The translations under genes were made by a program, and so were the position numbers. A DNA stretch of 42,006 nucleotides, taken from assembly GCA_958403395.1 (NCBI GenBank), contig CATXXF010000015.1, positions 1 through 42,006 on the forward strand. Reading direction: 5' to 3'. Position 1 is the stretch's first letter, and every line of letters starts with the position of its first letter. Positions 25,492 through 34,859 of this stretch are shown here, piece by piece. A model generated the notes under the pieces. The model made no database searches. It saw nothing but the letters and a program-made list of their open reading frames with translations, and was not told the DNA's origin. Source of the DNA: an uncultured Collinsella sp. (GTDB lineage: Bacteria > Actinomycetota > Coriobacteriia > Coriobacteriales > Coriobacteriaceae).

Positions 25492-26454
25492 TTATTTCTT
25501 GTCCTGCTCCAGCAGTTCGGACGGTGTGCGATCGGGCTTGCCGCCGCGGAAAATCTCGCGGCCATGCAGACGATGCTCCAGGTCACGCTCGGCCTTTTCC
25601 TCGTCAATCTTGGTCTGGCTCACCACCGGGTCCTCAATCAACGACGACACCGAGTTCACCTGCTTCTGAATGCGCTCGGCAATGGTGTCATCCATACTCA
25701 CGATGCGCATCTTCCAGTCGATATTCGTGGCGTTGGATGAGCTCTTGGTCCACACGAACGTCAGGATGGCGCTCTGGTGGCCCTGGGCGGGGAACATGCC
25801 AAAGAAGGAATCATGCTGAATGTTGCTATCCTCGTCGATATAGGCGTGAACGTTATACACCACGCGGTCGATCCTATCGTTGAGCAGCGCGTTGGTCGCA
25901 AGCGCCGCGGCCTGAATCTGCCCGTTGGACAGCAGCTCGAGCTCGTTGGCAGACGATGTGTCCAACACCGTCACCTCGACCGTGCCCGTGCGTTCATCGG
26001 CTTCATCGACGGTGAAGTCGAGCGGGAACTGCGTAAAGCCGTTGCCCCACTCAAGGCCGCCCTTCAGCGCCGTCGAAACGGTATCGACCGAAACGCTCTC
26101 GGACAGGTTGGCGGTGTTCAGACGACGCATCACGCCGTAGCCAATCTGCATGCCCACGATCAGCACCAAAATACCGATGACCACGGCCATCGCGGTCTTC
26201 GTAATGGTATGGCTCACCTGCGAGCCCGAAGGATCGTCCTCGGACAGCGGGTCGATATGTTTTGCCTGGCTCGCGCGGTCCTCGCTGCGCAGCTGCGCTA
26301 GCGCCGCTTTGTCACCGCGCTTGGCCGCAGCCTCCTTCTCACGCATGCGCTCGGTACGCTTTTTGGCGAGCGTGGGATCCAAGACGCCGGATGCATCGAT
26401 TTCGGAGAATAACTCCGTCACTTCTTCCGGAGTCAAAGGGTTCTTGTCAGCCAT
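25492..26454 (-). CDS. Hypothetical single-span membrane protein
   Basis: The 320-residue protein has a charged cytosolic N-terminus rich in Lys/Arg/Glu (TLAKKRTERMREKEAAAKRGDKAAL), one transmembrane helix at about 86-108 (TAMAVVIGILVLIVGMQIGY), and an extracytoplasmic domain of about 200 residues. That domain has alternating strands such as DERTGTVEVTVLDTSSANELELL and HQSAILTFVWTKSS, which suggests a beta-rich fold, but I recognise no family. The C-terminal tail is again charged. It lies 19 bases after the ABC exporter gene and is probably in the same operon, so a role at the envelope next to that exporter is possible but unproven. Confidence 0.72.
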   Translation of the reverse strand: MADKNPLTPEEVTELFSEIDASGVLDPTLAKKRTERMREKEAAAKRGDKAALAQLRSEDRASQAKHIDPLSEDDPSGSQVSHTITKTAMAVVIGILVLIVGMQIGYGVMRRLNTANLSESVSVDTVSTALKGGLEWGNGFTQFPLDFTVDEADERTGTVEVTVLDTSSANELELLSNGQIQAAALATNALLNDRIDRVVYNVHAYIDEDSNIQHDSFFGMFPAQGHQSAILTFVWTKSSSNATNIDWKMRIVSMDDTIAERIQKQVNSVSSLIEDPVVSQTKIDEEKAERDLEHRLHGREIFRGGKPDRTPSELLEQDKK

Positions 26455-26473
26455 AAACTTCCTGTCATATCAA

Positions 26474-28246
26474 TCAGTCGAGCTCGTGCGCACGCGCACC
26501 TTCGAACTGCATTCGATAGTAACGGGCATAGGTGCCGCCACGGGCGAGAAGCTCCTCGTGCGTGCCACGCTCCACAACGCGACCATGCTCAACGGTCGCA
26601 ATCTCATCGGCATGCTTAATGGTCGAAAGACGGTGGGCGATGATAATCGTGGTGCGGCCGCGTGCCAGCTCTTCGAGTGACTCCTGCACCGCCTCCTCGC
26701 TCTCGTTATCCAAAGCACTCGTCGCCTCGTCCAAAATCAAGATCTTGGGGTTCTTGAGAAACACGCGCGCGATGGCAACGCGCTGCTTCTGTCCGCCCGA
26801 AAGACGGCTGCCGCGCTCGCCCACCACGGTGTCGTAGCCCTGCGGAAGCGACTCGATAAAGGCATCGATGTTGGCGCGACGGGCGGCCTCGGCGATCTCT
26901 TCTGCCGTAGCGCCCGGCTTGCCGTAGGCGATGTTCTCGCCAATCGTGCCGTCAAACAGATAGACATCCTGCTGCACCAGGCCGATGGCGCGGCGCAGGC
27001 TCTGCTGCGTCACATCGCGCACGTCCTGACCGTCGATGCTAATGGATCCGGTAGCCACGTCATAAAAGCGCGGCAGCAGCGAACAGGTCGTGGACTTGCC
27101 GCCGCCCGAAGGGCCAACCAAAGCGATGGTCTGCCCGGGCTTGATGGACAGGTCCATATGGTCGATAACGGGACGCTCGTCGGCATAGCCCTCGCCCAGC
27201 TCGACATCCTCGTAGTTAAAGCACACGTCGTGATACTCCACGGCGCCGGCAGTCACCTGCAGATCCGTAGCGCCCGGCTTGTCCTGGATATCCGGCGCGG
27301 TCGAGAGCACCTCGTCCACACGTTTAAAGCCGGCGATAGCCTTCTGATACGTTTCGGCCGAATTGACGAGCGTCTCAAGCGGCGTGCAGAACAGCGAAAT
27401 ATAGAGTGCAAAGGTCGCCATATCGACCGCCTGCAGCTGTCCCTTGGCGACCAGCCAGCCGCCCAGCAGCACCACGATCACATAGAGCACACCCGAGAGC
27501 AGGCCATACGTCGCGGTATAGACGCCCATGGCGTGATACATGTTCTCCTTGGACAAAAGGTAGCGGTCGTTAGAGGCACGGAACTTGGCACGCTCGGTCT
27601 CCTCGTTGGCAAAGCTCTTGACCACGCGCATGCCCGCCAGAGAATCCTGCAGCTGTGCATTAATGCCGCTGATCTTCTTGCGGTTGTCGCTAAAGACCTC
27701 GCGCATGCGCATGTTCTGCCAAAACATGACGACCGCAAACGCCGCCGTCACCACGGCCATGGCAAGCGCCAGCACCGGAGCGATGGTAAAGAGGATCACA
27801 AACGAGCCGATAATCTCGATACCGCAGATGATGATCCACTCGGGTACGTGATGCGCCGCCTCGCAGATATCGAACAGGTCGTTGACCACGCGGCTCATCA
27901 TGTCACCCGAGCTGTTGCGGTCGAAGTACGCAAAGCTAAAGCGCTCATACTGGTCGAACAGGTCCTCGCGCATTTTGGACTCCATGCGCGCGCCCATCAC
28001 GTGGCCCCAATAGCTCACAAAGTAGCGGCAGGCGCAGCGGACGGCATACATCAGCACCAAGCCCACCGCGATCATGCCGAGCGCCTGCATAATGGCAGCC
28101 TGACCCTGAGTAAATAGCCCACCGGTCAAATTGCGCAGGATAATGGGGAACGCCAGGTCAATGGCGGCAAGCACCAGAGCACAAACAGTATCAGCAACAA
28201 AAAGCCCCATCTGGGGCTCGTAATACGAAAGAAACCTCTTCAGCAT
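26474..28246 (-). CDS. ABC transporter ATP-binding/permease protein (MsbA/MdlB-like exporter half)
   Basis: A 590-residue fused exporter: six transmembrane helices (about 1-310) followed by an ATPase domain. The domain has Walker A LVGPSGGGKSTTCSLL, Q-loop LVQQDVYLFDGTIGENI, signature LSGGQKQRVAIARV, Walker B ILILDEATSALDNESE and switch His IIIAHRLSTIKHAD. It would work as a homodimer or with another half-transporter. No second half is adjacent. The substrate (lipid, peptide or drug) is unknown. ATG 28246 follows GAGG. The next gene downstream encodes a single-span membrane protein. Confidence 0.93.
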   Translation of the reverse strand: MLKRFLSYYEPQMGLFVADTVCALVLAAIDLAFPIILRNLTGGLFTQGQAAIMQALGMIAVGLVLMYAVRCACRYFVSYWGHVMGARMESKMREDLFDQYERFSFAYFDRNSSGDMMSRVVNDLFDICEAAHHVPEWIIICGIEIIGSFVILFTIAPVLALAMAVVTAAFAVVMFWQNMRMREVFSDNRKKISGINAQLQDSLAGMRVVKSFANEETERAKFRASNDRYLLSKENMYHAMGVYTATYGLLSGVLYVIVVLLGGWLVAKGQLQAVDMATFALYISLFCTPLETLVNSAETYQKAIAGFKRVDEVLSTAPDIQDKPGATDLQVTAGAVEYHDVCFNYEDVELGEGYADERPVIDHMDLSIKPGQTIALVGPSGGGKSTTCSLLPRFYDVATGSISIDGQDVRDVTQQSLRRAIGLVQQDVYLFDGTIGENIAYGKPGATAEEIAEAARRANIDAFIESLPQGYDTVVGERGSRLSGGQKQRVAIARVFLKNPKILILDEATSALDNESEEAVQESLEELARGRTTIIIAHRLSTIKHADEIATVEHGRVVERGTHEELLARGGTYARYYRMQFEGARAHELD

Positions 28247-28277
28247 GTGATCCTCAAAGAAATATCAGCAACGTAAG

Positions 28278-28316
28278 GCCCTGGGACAAAGCAATCAGTA
28301 GTACTTGTCCCAGGGC
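28278..28316. repeat. 12-bp perfect palindrome between Nudix and exporter genes
   Basis: GCCCTGGGACAA pairs with TTGTCCCAGGGC around a 15-nt loop, 12 bases after the Nudix gene stop. There is no U run in either direction, so it may be a weak terminator or a repeat of the GGGACA type. Confidence 0.65.
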
Positions 28317-28328
28317 TATCCCCACTCG

Positions 28329-29024
28329 TTAAAGCTCCGTGCCCCCAAGGCGGTGTGCGATGCTGTCGCAGGCCAAGGCGCCCACGACGGTCTTGGCGTC
28401 TTCGATCTTGCCGTCGAGTACGGCGTCTATCAGCTCATGCAGCGGCACCAGGTCCACGTTGACAAACTCGTCATCATCGGGGTTGGGCGCATCAAACTCG
28501 AGCTTGGTAGCCAAGTAGATGTGGATAATCTCATCGCAAAAACCACAGGACGTGACAATCGACGTCAAAAAGCGAATGCGACCAGCCCTAAAGCCCGTCT
28601 CCTCATGCAGCTCGCGCTTGGCGCAATCGAGCGGGTCCTCGCCTGGATCGAGCTTGCCGGCGGGAATCTCGACCGTCACGCGGTCGATGGCGGTGCGGTA
28701 CTGACGCACCAGTACGATCTTGCCGCTCTCGGTCAGTGCCACAACAGCCGCCGCACCCGGATGGCGAACGATATCGCGGGCGCTGCGGCGACCGTTGGGC
28801 AGCTCAACCTCAAGACGGTGGACGTCGAGGATCTTGCCCTTCCAGGCGCACTCCTCCGAAAGAATCTTCTCGTGCAGCTCGGCATCGTGCGGGTCGTCAT
28901 CGCCCAGCACCAGCGCCGGCTCGTCAGCGACCTCGCCACCAGGCTCGCCCTCGGCGTGCCCATACACGCGGCTGTCCTCTTCGACGATCTGCGCGTCCAC
29001 GAGCTCTTCGTTCTTCTCGTCCAT
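28329..29024 (-). CDS. Nudix hydrolase, ADP-ribose pyrophosphatase type
   Basis: Cytosolic hydrolase of nucleoside diphosphate-linked compounds, most like ADP-ribose pyrophosphatase (NudF). The Nudix box spans GKLDPGEDPLDCAKRELHEETGF, with the REL-EE metal ligands intact. The preceding WKGKILDVHRLEVELPNG and DIVRHPGAAAVVAL are typical of the ADPRase subfamily. The N-terminal 60 residues are acidic and unusual for the family. ATG 29024 is favoured because GAGAGGA lies 9 bases upstream; another ATG at 29033 directly abuts that sequence. The gene starts 21 bases after purD and is probably co-transcribed. Confidence 0.9.
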   Translation of the reverse strand: MDEKNEELVDAQIVEEDSRVYGHAEGEPGGEVADEPALVLGDDDPHDAELHEKILSEECAWKGKILDVHRLEVELPNGRRSARDIVRHPGAAAVVALTESGKIVLVRQYRTAIDRVTVEIPAGKLDPGEDPLDCAKRELHEETGFRAGRIRFLTSIVTSCGFCDEIIHIYLATKLEFDAPNPDDDEFVNVDLVPLHELIDAVLDGKIEDAKTVVGALACDSIAHRLGGTEL

Positions 29025-29045
29025 CCGTCTCATTCCTCTCGGATT

Positions 29046-30350
29046 TTAGGCATCCCAGGCGTCGCGGCCGCGCAGCGCGCGCAGGCCGATGTCGTGACGC
29101 AGGGTCTTGCCCTCAAAATCAATCTTCTCGCAGGCCTCGTAGGCAAGGTTGCGGGCGTTCTCAAACGTATCGCCCAGCGCGGTCACGGCAAGCACGCGGC
29201 CACCATTGGTCACGAGCTGGCCGTCCACCACGGCAGTGCCCGCGTGGTACACGGTCACGTTCTCCATGGCCTCGGCATCGGCGATACCGGTAATGACCTT
29301 GCCTTTCTCGTAGCTGCCGGGATAACCCGCACTCGTCAGGACAACGGCCACGGCCCACTCGTCGCGCCAGTCGAGTTCAATCTGATCGAGCTCGCAGTTG
29401 GCGCAGGCGAGCATGACCTCGACCAGGTCGTTCTTAAGGCGCGGCAGAACGACCTGCGTCTCGGGGTCGCCAAAGCGGGCATTGAACTCCAGCACCTTGG
29501 GGCCGGCAGGCGTGAGCATAAAGCCGCCGTACAGGCAGCCGCGGTAGTCGATACCCTCGGCAGCGAGCTCGGCCACGGTCTGCTCCATGACCTTCACCAT
29601 GGTGGCGTGCTCCTCATCGGTCACGATGGGCACCGGGCTGTAGACGCCCATGCCACCGGTGTTGGGGCCCTTGTCGCCCTCGAGCGCACGCTTGTGGTCC
29701 TGCGAGGTGGCCATGGGGCGCACGGTCTTGCCGTCGGTAAAGGCCAGCAGCGAGCACTCGGGACCAACGAGCATCTCCTCGATGACCACGGTATTGCCGG
29801 CATCGCCAAAGGTGCCGCCAAAGCACTCGCGCACGGCCTCCTCGGCCTGCTCAAGTTCGGTCGCCACGATAACGCCCTTGCCCGCGGCAAGGCCGTCGGC
29901 CTTCACGACCAGCGGGGCGCCCTGCTCGCGCACGTAGGCGAGAGCCGAAGCCTCGTCGGTAAACGAACCATAGGCTGCCGTCGGAATGCCCGCACGCTCC
30001 ATGAGCTGCTTGGAGAACAGCTTGGAGCCCTCCATCTGGGCGCCCTCGGCACCCGGGCCAAAGCAGGGAATACCCGCCGCGCGCACGGCGTCGGCCACGC
30101 CCGCCACGAGCGGAGCCTCGGGGCCAATTACCACGAGTCCGCATCCGTGGCTCTGCGCAAACGCCGCCACGGCCGCAGGAACGCAGTCGTCGAGAACAAC
30201 GTTCTCGCCGCAGCTCGCGGTGCCGCCGTTACCCGGCGCGATGTAGAGCTTGCCGGCGCGCGGTGATGCTGCGAGCTTAGCTGCCAAAGCATGCTCACGG
30301 CCGCCGCTGCCCAACAACAGGATGTCGATGGTTTGAGTGTCCGCCTTCAA
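29046..30350 (-). CDS. purD: Phosphoribosylamine-glycine ligase (GAR synthetase)
   Basis: Second step of IMP synthesis: ATP-dependent joining of glycine to phosphoribosylamine. An ATP-grasp enzyme of 434 residues with the N-terminal LLLGSGGREHALAAKLAASP, then GPEAPLVAGVADAVRAAGI, LVVKADGLAAGKGV, LVGPECSLLAFTDG and the metal-binding VLEFNARFGDPETQ. The start is TTG at 30350, preceded by GAGGAGG at 5-base spacing; the frame is open further upstream, but that sequence runs over a terminator and into the end of purA. It is followed 21 bases later by the Nudix gene. Confidence 0.95.
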   Translation of the reverse strand: MKADTQTIDILLLGSGGREHALAAKLAASPRAGKLYIAPGNGGTASCGENVVLDDCVPAAVAAFAQSHGCGLVVIGPEAPLVAGVADAVRAAGIPCFGPGAEGAQMEGSKLFSKQLMERAGIPTAAYGSFTDEASALAYVREQGAPLVVKADGLAAGKGVIVATELEQAEEAVRECFGGTFGDAGNTVVIEEMLVGPECSLLAFTDGKTVRPMATSQDHKRALEGDKGPNTGGMGVYSPVPIVTDEEHATMVKVMEQTVAELAAEGIDYRGCLYGGFMLTPAGPKVLEFNARFGDPETQVVLPRLKNDLVEVMLACANCELDQIELDWRDEWAVAVVLTSAGYPGSYEKGKVITGIADAEAMENVTVYHAGTAVVDGQLVTNGGRVLAVTALGDTFENARNLAYEACEKIDFEGKTLRHDIGLRALRGRDAWDA

Positions 30351-30404
30351 GGGTGCCTCCTCTATGGATGAACGGCCCGCTCCGCGCGAGCCCTTTGCAA
30401 GCAA

Positions 30405-30446
30405 ATATACCCCTCGGCCGCCCGTCCGGGCTGCAAAGGGGTATAT
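30405..30446 (-). terminator. Probable terminator of purA
   Basis: ATATACCCCT and AGGGGTATAT form a 10-bp stem enclosing a second GC-rich hairpin (GCCC/GGGC). On the minus strand only TTTGCTTG follows, so the U run is weak. It lies 23 bases after the purA stop. Confidence 0.6.
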
Positions 30447-30468
30447 CGCAATAACCAAATAGTCCCGA

Positions 30469-31755
30469 TTACTTCCAGAATCGGTTGATGATCTGCTCGC
30501 GACCAGCGCCAACGCCAATGAACGTCACGCGGGTGTGTGCCAGATCCTCGATAAACGCCACGTAGTCCTGAGCCTCCTGCGGCAGCTCGTCAAAGCTGCG
30601 GCAACCGGTGATGTCGCACTTCCAGCCAGGAAGCTCCTCGTAGATGGGCTTGGCATGCTCAAAGCGCACCTGGTGCTCGGGCACGCTCGTGTAACGCTCG
30701 CCATCGACGTCGTAGGCCACGCACACCTTAATGGTGTCGAAGGCCGAAAGCACGTCGAGCTTGGTCATGGCGATGTCGGTGAGGCCGTTGACGCGCGAGG
30801 CGTAGTTGGCGATGGGGCCGTCGAACCAGCCGCAGCGACGACGGCGACCGGTGGTCACACCGTACTCATAGCCCTCCTCGGTCAGCGTGTGGCCGGCCTC
30901 GGACTCATAGGAAAGCTCGGTGGGCATGGGGCCCGAACCGACGCGGGTGATATAGGCCTTCATGACGCCCAGCACGCGGTTGACGTTCTTCATACCGACG
31001 CCGGAGCCGGTGATGGCGCCGCCGGCGGTGCAGTTGGAAGACGTCACGTACGGATAGGTGCCGTGGTCGATGTCGAGTAGCGTCGCCTGGGCGCCCTCAA
31101 ACAGCAGGTCCTTGCCCTCATCGATCATGTTGTTGAGCAGCAGGCTCGTCTCGGTGATGTAGGGGCGCAGGCGCTCGGCCATCGGCAGGTACTCGTCGCA
31201 AATCTGGTCCACGGTGTAGGTGGGCAGGTTGTAGATGAGCTCGAGCTCGGGGTTCACGCGGGCGAGAGCGGTCTCCAGCTTGTCGCGGAACAGCGCCTCG
31301 TCCAGCATGTCCTGCATGCGCAGGCCGATGCGAGCCATCTTGTCCTGATAGCACGGACCAATGCCGCGCTTGGTGGTACCGATGTTCTTCTTGCCGAGCT
31401 TCTGCTCAAAGGCGCCATCCAGATCGATGTGGTACGGCATGATGACATGCGCGTTGCCGCTAATCTTGAGGTTCTTGGTGGTGATGCCGTCGGCCTCGAA
31501 CATGTCGATCTCCTCAAGGACAACCTTGGGGTTGACGACGCAGCCGTTACCGATCACCGACACGTGGTCAGAGTACATGATGCCGGAGGGCACCTGGTGC
31601 AGGCCGTACTTCTTGCCGTTGACGACGATGGTGTGACCGGCGTTGTTGCCGCCCGAGTAGCGCACGACGGCATCGAAGTCGCCGGCGACCAGGTCGCAAA
31701 TCTTACCCTTGCCCTCATCGCCCCACTGGGCACCGACCAAAACGGTTGACGGCAT
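30469..31755 (-). CDS. purA: Adenylosuccinate synthetase
   Basis: This enzyme uses GTP to convert IMP and aspartate to adenylosuccinate, the first step to AMP. The 428-residue length is normal. Motifs are VLVGAQWGDEGKGKICD (P-loop and catalytic Asp), GGNNAGHTIV, GTTKRGIGPCYQDK, LLFEGAQATLLDIDHGTYPYVTSSN, and TTGRRRRCGWFD. ATG 31755 follows AAGGAG at 5-base spacing. A likely -10 TATACT at 31821-31826 suggests its own promoter just after dnaB. Confidence 0.98.
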   Translation of the reverse strand: MPSTVLVGAQWGDEGKGKICDLVAGDFDAVVRYSGGNNAGHTIVVNGKKYGLHQVPSGIMYSDHVSVIGNGCVVNPKVVLEEIDMFEADGITTKNLKISGNAHVIMPYHIDLDGAFEQKLGKKNIGTTKRGIGPCYQDKMARIGLRMQDMLDEALFRDKLETALARVNPELELIYNLPTYTVDQICDEYLPMAERLRPYITETSLLLNNMIDEGKDLLFEGAQATLLDIDHGTYPYVTSSNCTAGGAITGSGVGMKNVNRVLGVMKAYITRVGSGPMPTELSYESEAGHTLTEEGYEYGVTTGRRRRCGWFDGPIANYASRVNGLTDIAMTKLDVLSAFDTIKVCVAYDVDGERYTSVPEHQVRFEHAKPIYEELPGWKCDITGCRSFDELPQEAQDYVAFIEDLAHTRVTFIGVGAGREQIINRFWK

Positions 31756-31820
31756 GTTTACTCCTTACATTCATGGACTGTCTACGCGCCACGCCGGCAC
31801 GCAGAAGCACAAAACATTCC

Positions 31821-31826
31821 CAGTAT
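31821..31826 (-). promoter_or_regulatory. Possible -10 box of purA
   Basis: TATACT on the minus strand, in the 93-bp gap after dnaB. The sequence 17 bases upstream (GGACAG) is a poor -35. Confidence 0.4.
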
Positions 31827-31848
31827 ACCCGTGCAACGGGCGCCTGTC

Positions 31849-33240
31849 CTACTCCTCGGCATGTGCCCCATCAAGCTCATAGAACTTGGTGGATGCCGGC
31901 AGGAACATCAGGTCGACGTCGCCGATCGGGCCCGAACGGTTCTTGGCCACGACGATACGCGTAACGCCCTCGTCGGGTCGATCGTCGCGCGAGGCTTCGG
32001 CCTCGTCGGCGGAGCGGTCCAAGAACATAACGATATCGGCATCCTGTTCGATGGAGCCCGATTCACGAAGGTCGGAAAGCTGTGGGCGCTTGCCGGTACG
32101 GGATTCGACCTGACGCGAGAGCTGTGACAGCGCGATGAGCGGGATCTTGAGCTCCTTGGCCATGATCTTCAAACCACGCGACATCTCCGAGACCTCGACG
32201 GTACGGCTCTCGGAGCGGCGTCCCGGCGGAGGACTCACCAGCTGCAGGTAGTCCAAAATGACGATTGCCTTCTCCTTGTTATGGAGCATACGGCGGCTCT
32301 TGGCGCGAATCTCGGTCACTGTGGTGCCGGGCGTATCGTCAATCAGAATATCGAGCTTGGACAAGGTCTGCGTGGCCTCGTTGATATTGGCCCACTGCTC
32401 GGGGCTAATGCGGCCCATGCGGAAGTCACTGATCGAGATCATGGCGTAGGCGCAAATCAGACGCTGGGCAATTTCCTTGCCCGACATCTCCAGCGAGAAG
32501 AAGCCGACGGTATAACCAGCAGCGGCAGCGTTGAGCGCCAGGTTCAGAGCGAACGACGTCTTACCTACAGCAGGACGGGCGCCGATAATGATGAGCTGAC
32601 CCTCGCGGAAGCCCATGAGCATGCGGTCGAGCGACGGGAAGCCCGTGGGCACGCCCGCAGCCTGGCCACCGGCCTGGCACACTTCCTCGGCCTCGTTATA
32701 GGCCTCGACCATAAACTCGGTCAGCGTCTTGTAGCTCGACTTGACCTCGCGTGCCGTGACCTTGAGCAGCTTGCTCTCGGCCAGCTCGACAACCTCTTTG
32801 GTGTCGGTGGGGGCGTTATATGCCAGCGCGTTGATCTCGTTGGTGGCGCCGATCAGCTCGCGCAGCATCGAATCGCGGCGAACGATGGCGGCATGGTGCT
32901 GCCAGTTGACGAGCGACAGGGTCTGACCCATCAGCTCCAAAATGTACGCTTCGCCGCCCACGGCATCGAGCTTGTTGATGCTTCGCAGGTAATCGATCAG
33001 CGAGATGGAGTCGATGGGAATGCGGCTGTTGTACATATCGACCATCGCGGTATAGATGGTCTTATGAATGGGCCGGTAGAAGTCATCGGGCTGCAGCTCG
33101 ACCTGGGCCTCTTCGACCACCTCGGGCGATAGCAGCATAGCGGCCAGTACATTGGCCTCTGCATCTTGGTTTTGGGGAAGACCCATCTTTGAGCCGCGGT
33201 CCTCAACCGTCAGCCCGGTCTCCCTATCGTCATATGCCAT
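31849..33240 (-). CDS. dnaB: Replicative DNA helicase
   Basis: This hexameric 5'-3' helicase unwinds the fork and recruits primase. The 463 residues include an N-terminal helical domain (LPQNQDAEANVLAAMLLSP, FYRPIHKTIYTAM) and a RecA-like domain with Walker A GARPAVGKTSFALN, FFSLEMSGKEIAQR, Walker B VILDYLQLVSP and the arginine-finger region SQLSRQVESRTGKRP, ending in the usual LRESGSIEQDADIV. No intein is present. ATG 33240 (MAYDD) is chosen for GAGGA at 5-base spacing; earlier ATGs at 33246 and 33252 lack a site. It is the last gene of the rpsF-ssb-rpsR-rplI-dnaB set, but a terminator after rplI separates it, so it may have its own promoter in the 33241-33464 gap. Confidence 0.97.
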   Translation of the reverse strand: MAYDDRETGLTVEDRGSKMGLPQNQDAEANVLAAMLLSPEVVEEAQVELQPDDFYRPIHKTIYTAMVDMYNSRIPIDSISLIDYLRSINKLDAVGGEAYILELMGQTLSLVNWQHHAAIVRRDSMLRELIGATNEINALAYNAPTDTKEVVELAESKLLKVTAREVKSSYKTLTEFMVEAYNEAEEVCQAGGQAAGVPTGFPSLDRMLMGFREGQLIIIGARPAVGKTSFALNLALNAAAAGYTVGFFSLEMSGKEIAQRLICAYAMISISDFRMGRISPEQWANINEATQTLSKLDILIDDTPGTTVTEIRAKSRRMLHNKEKAIVILDYLQLVSPPPGRRSESRTVEVSEMSRGLKIMAKELKIPLIALSQLSRQVESRTGKRPQLSDLRESGSIEQDADIVMFLDRSADEAEASRDDRPDEGVTRIVVAKNRSGPIGDVDLMFLPASTKFYELDGAHAEE

Positions 33241-33403
33241 GAGCATCCTCATTCATATCGCTTGCGAGCATCCATAGTATCAGCCACGGTCCCAAAACGC
33301 GCCGCGCGCCGCCAATCATCACCGAACCAAACGGATGACCGGTCCTGTATATAGGACTTCGACGCAACGTTCACCATGACACTCACTCAGCGCAAAAAAC
33401 AAA

Positions 33404-33437
33404 AGGGCGCCCTGGTCTCCCAGAGCGCCCTTCTTAG
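33404..33437 (-). terminator. Terminator after rplI
   Basis: On the minus strand AAGGGCGC-TCTGG-GAGA-CCAGG-GCGCCCTT is followed by TTGTTTTTT, 27 bases after the rplI stop. Confidence 0.9.
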
Positions 33438-33464
33438 AACAAGATTGTTGCGTTGCAGCAAATG

Positions 33465-34004
33465 CTACTCGGCAGCAGCCTCAGTCTCGACCTCGGCGGT
33501 CTCGGCCTCGGCGACCTCAGCGGCCTCCTCGACCTCAGCCTCGGCAGCGAGCTCCTCGGCGGTAACGCCGACGAGAACGACAACCTCGGCCTTGATCTCG
33601 CGGTACAGCGAGATGGCAACGGTGTGGGCACCGGCAACCTTGATGGGCTTACCGAGCTCGACGCGCTTGCGGTCGATGTCCATACCGAGCTGAGCCTTGA
33701 TGGCATCAGCGATCATAGCGGCGGTAACGGAGCCAAAGAGGATGCCCTCGTCGCCGACCTTGACGTCAACGGTGACCGTCTTGCCCTCGAAGGCAGCCTT
33801 GGTCTCGTTGGCGGTAGCCAGACGGACGGCCTCGCGCTTGGCGATGTTGTTGCGACGCTCGTCAAGCTGCTTGAGGTTGCCCTTGGTGGCGGCAACAGCG
33901 AGCTTCTTGGGGAACAGGAAGTTCTCAGCGTAACCCTGAGCGACCTCTACGACGTCACCCTCGCCGCCCTTGCCCTTGATCTCATCGAGAAGAATAACCT
34001 TCAT
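33465..34004 (-). CDS. rplI: 50S ribosomal protein L9
   Basis: A large-subunit protein binding 23S rRNA near the L1 stalk. The 179-residue protein has the family start MKVILLDEIKGKGGEGDVVEVAQGYAENFLFP, the long connecting helix (KQLDERRNNIAKREA) and the C-terminal domain ending near residue 148. It then carries a 30-residue Glu/Ala-rich tail (about 150-179) beyond the normal length; acidic tails on L9 occur in some related bacteria, and its role is unknown. It starts 15 bases after rpsR. Confidence 0.97.
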   Translation of the reverse strand: MKVILLDEIKGKGGEGDVVEVAQGYAENFLFPKKLAVAATKGNLKQLDERRNNIAKREAVRLATANETKAAFEGKTVTVDVKVGDEGILFGSVTAAMIADAIKAQLGMDIDRKRVELGKPIKVAGAHTVAISLYREIKAEVVVLVGVTAEELAAEAEVEEAAEVAEAETAEVETEAAAE

Positions 34005-34019
34005 GATGCGTCTCCCTTC

Positions 34020-34286
34020 TTAGCCGCGGTCGCGGTTGCCACGAGAGGAAACCACGGGGACGGTGTACGGCAGGAGAGCCATCTCGCGGGCGCGCTTGAT
34101 GGCGTTGGCGATGTCATGCTGATGCTGCGTGCAAGCGCCAGTGACGCGACGGGGCTTGATCTTGCCACGGTCGGTCATGTACTTACGGAGAAGCTGAGTG
34201 TCCTTATAGTCAATGAACTCAGTGTTCTCCTTGCAGAACTGGCAGTACTTACGACGCGGCTGACGTGCAGAAAAATCATTAGCCAT
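34020..34286 (-). CDS. rpsR: 30S ribosomal protein S18
   Basis: A small-subunit protein that pairs with S6 on 16S rRNA. The 88 residues include RKYCQFCKENTEFIDYKD with a C-x-x-C pair of the zinc-type C+ form, and LLRKYMTDRGKIKPRRVTGACTQHQHDIANAIKRAREMALLPYT. ATG 34286 (MANDF) with AAAGG upstream is the clear start; 17 extra in-frame codons upstream are rejected. It is between ssb and rplI. Confidence 0.98.
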   Translation of the reverse strand: MANDFSARQPRRKYCQFCKENTEFIDYKDTQLLRKYMTDRGKIKPRRVTGACTQHQHDIANAIKRAREMALLPYTVPVVSSRGNRDRG

Positions 34287-34358
34287 GTCAAAATACCTTT
34301 CATTTGGCAACTTCGGCGAACCGAAGCCGCCTCTCACTCAAAAATAGGTGAACAACCC

Positions 34359-34811
34359 CTAGAACGGGATGTCCTCATCGTAGACGTCGACCGCGGGCGG
34401 CGTAGCCACCGGTGCGGCAGGACGTGCTGCGGGCGCGGGAGCTGCGGGGGCGTAACCGCCCTGATCGTAGCCACCCTGGCCACCACGGGAGCTCATAAAC
34501 TCGATCTCATCGACGATGACCTCAAGTTTGCTCCGGCGCTGGCCGTCGCGCTCCCAAGAGCTGTAGCGCAGCTTGCCCTCGATCGCGACCTTGTTTCCCT
34601 TTGCCAGGAAACGGCTCACGGCCTCGGCGCGGGTGCCGAACATGGTGCAGTCGACAAAGTTGGGATAGTCCTCCCACTCGCCAGTCTGCGCGTTGCGGCG
34701 ACGATCGTTCACGGCGACGCCAAAGGACAGAACCTGGGTTCCGCCGGCGGTGGCGCGCAGCTCGGGATCGCGGGTGAGGTTACCGGTGATGTTCACTCGA
34801 TTGATGCTCAT
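34359..34811 (-). CDS. ssb: Single-stranded DNA-binding protein
   Basis: It coats single-stranded DNA in replication and repair and recruits partners through its tail. The 150 residues begin with the OB-fold domain MSINRVNITGNLTRDPELRATAGG, then TMFGTRAEAVSRFLAKGNKVAIEGKLRYSSWE. A Gly/Pro/Ala-rich linker (~110-140) follows, and the protein ends in the partner-binding tip DEDIPF. It sits between rpsF and rpsR, the usual order. Confidence 0.97.
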   Translation of the reverse strand: MSINRVNITGNLTRDPELRATAGGTQVLSFGVAVNDRRRNAQTGEWEDYPNFVDCTMFGTRAEAVSRFLAKGNKVAIEGKLRYSSWERDGQRRSKLEVIVDEIEFMSSRGGQGGYDQGGYAPAAPAPAARPAAPVATPPAVDVYDEDIPF

Positions 34812-34859
34812 AACTCACTACTTCCTCTTGGGGCACAAGCCCAGTCCAAAACGACAGTC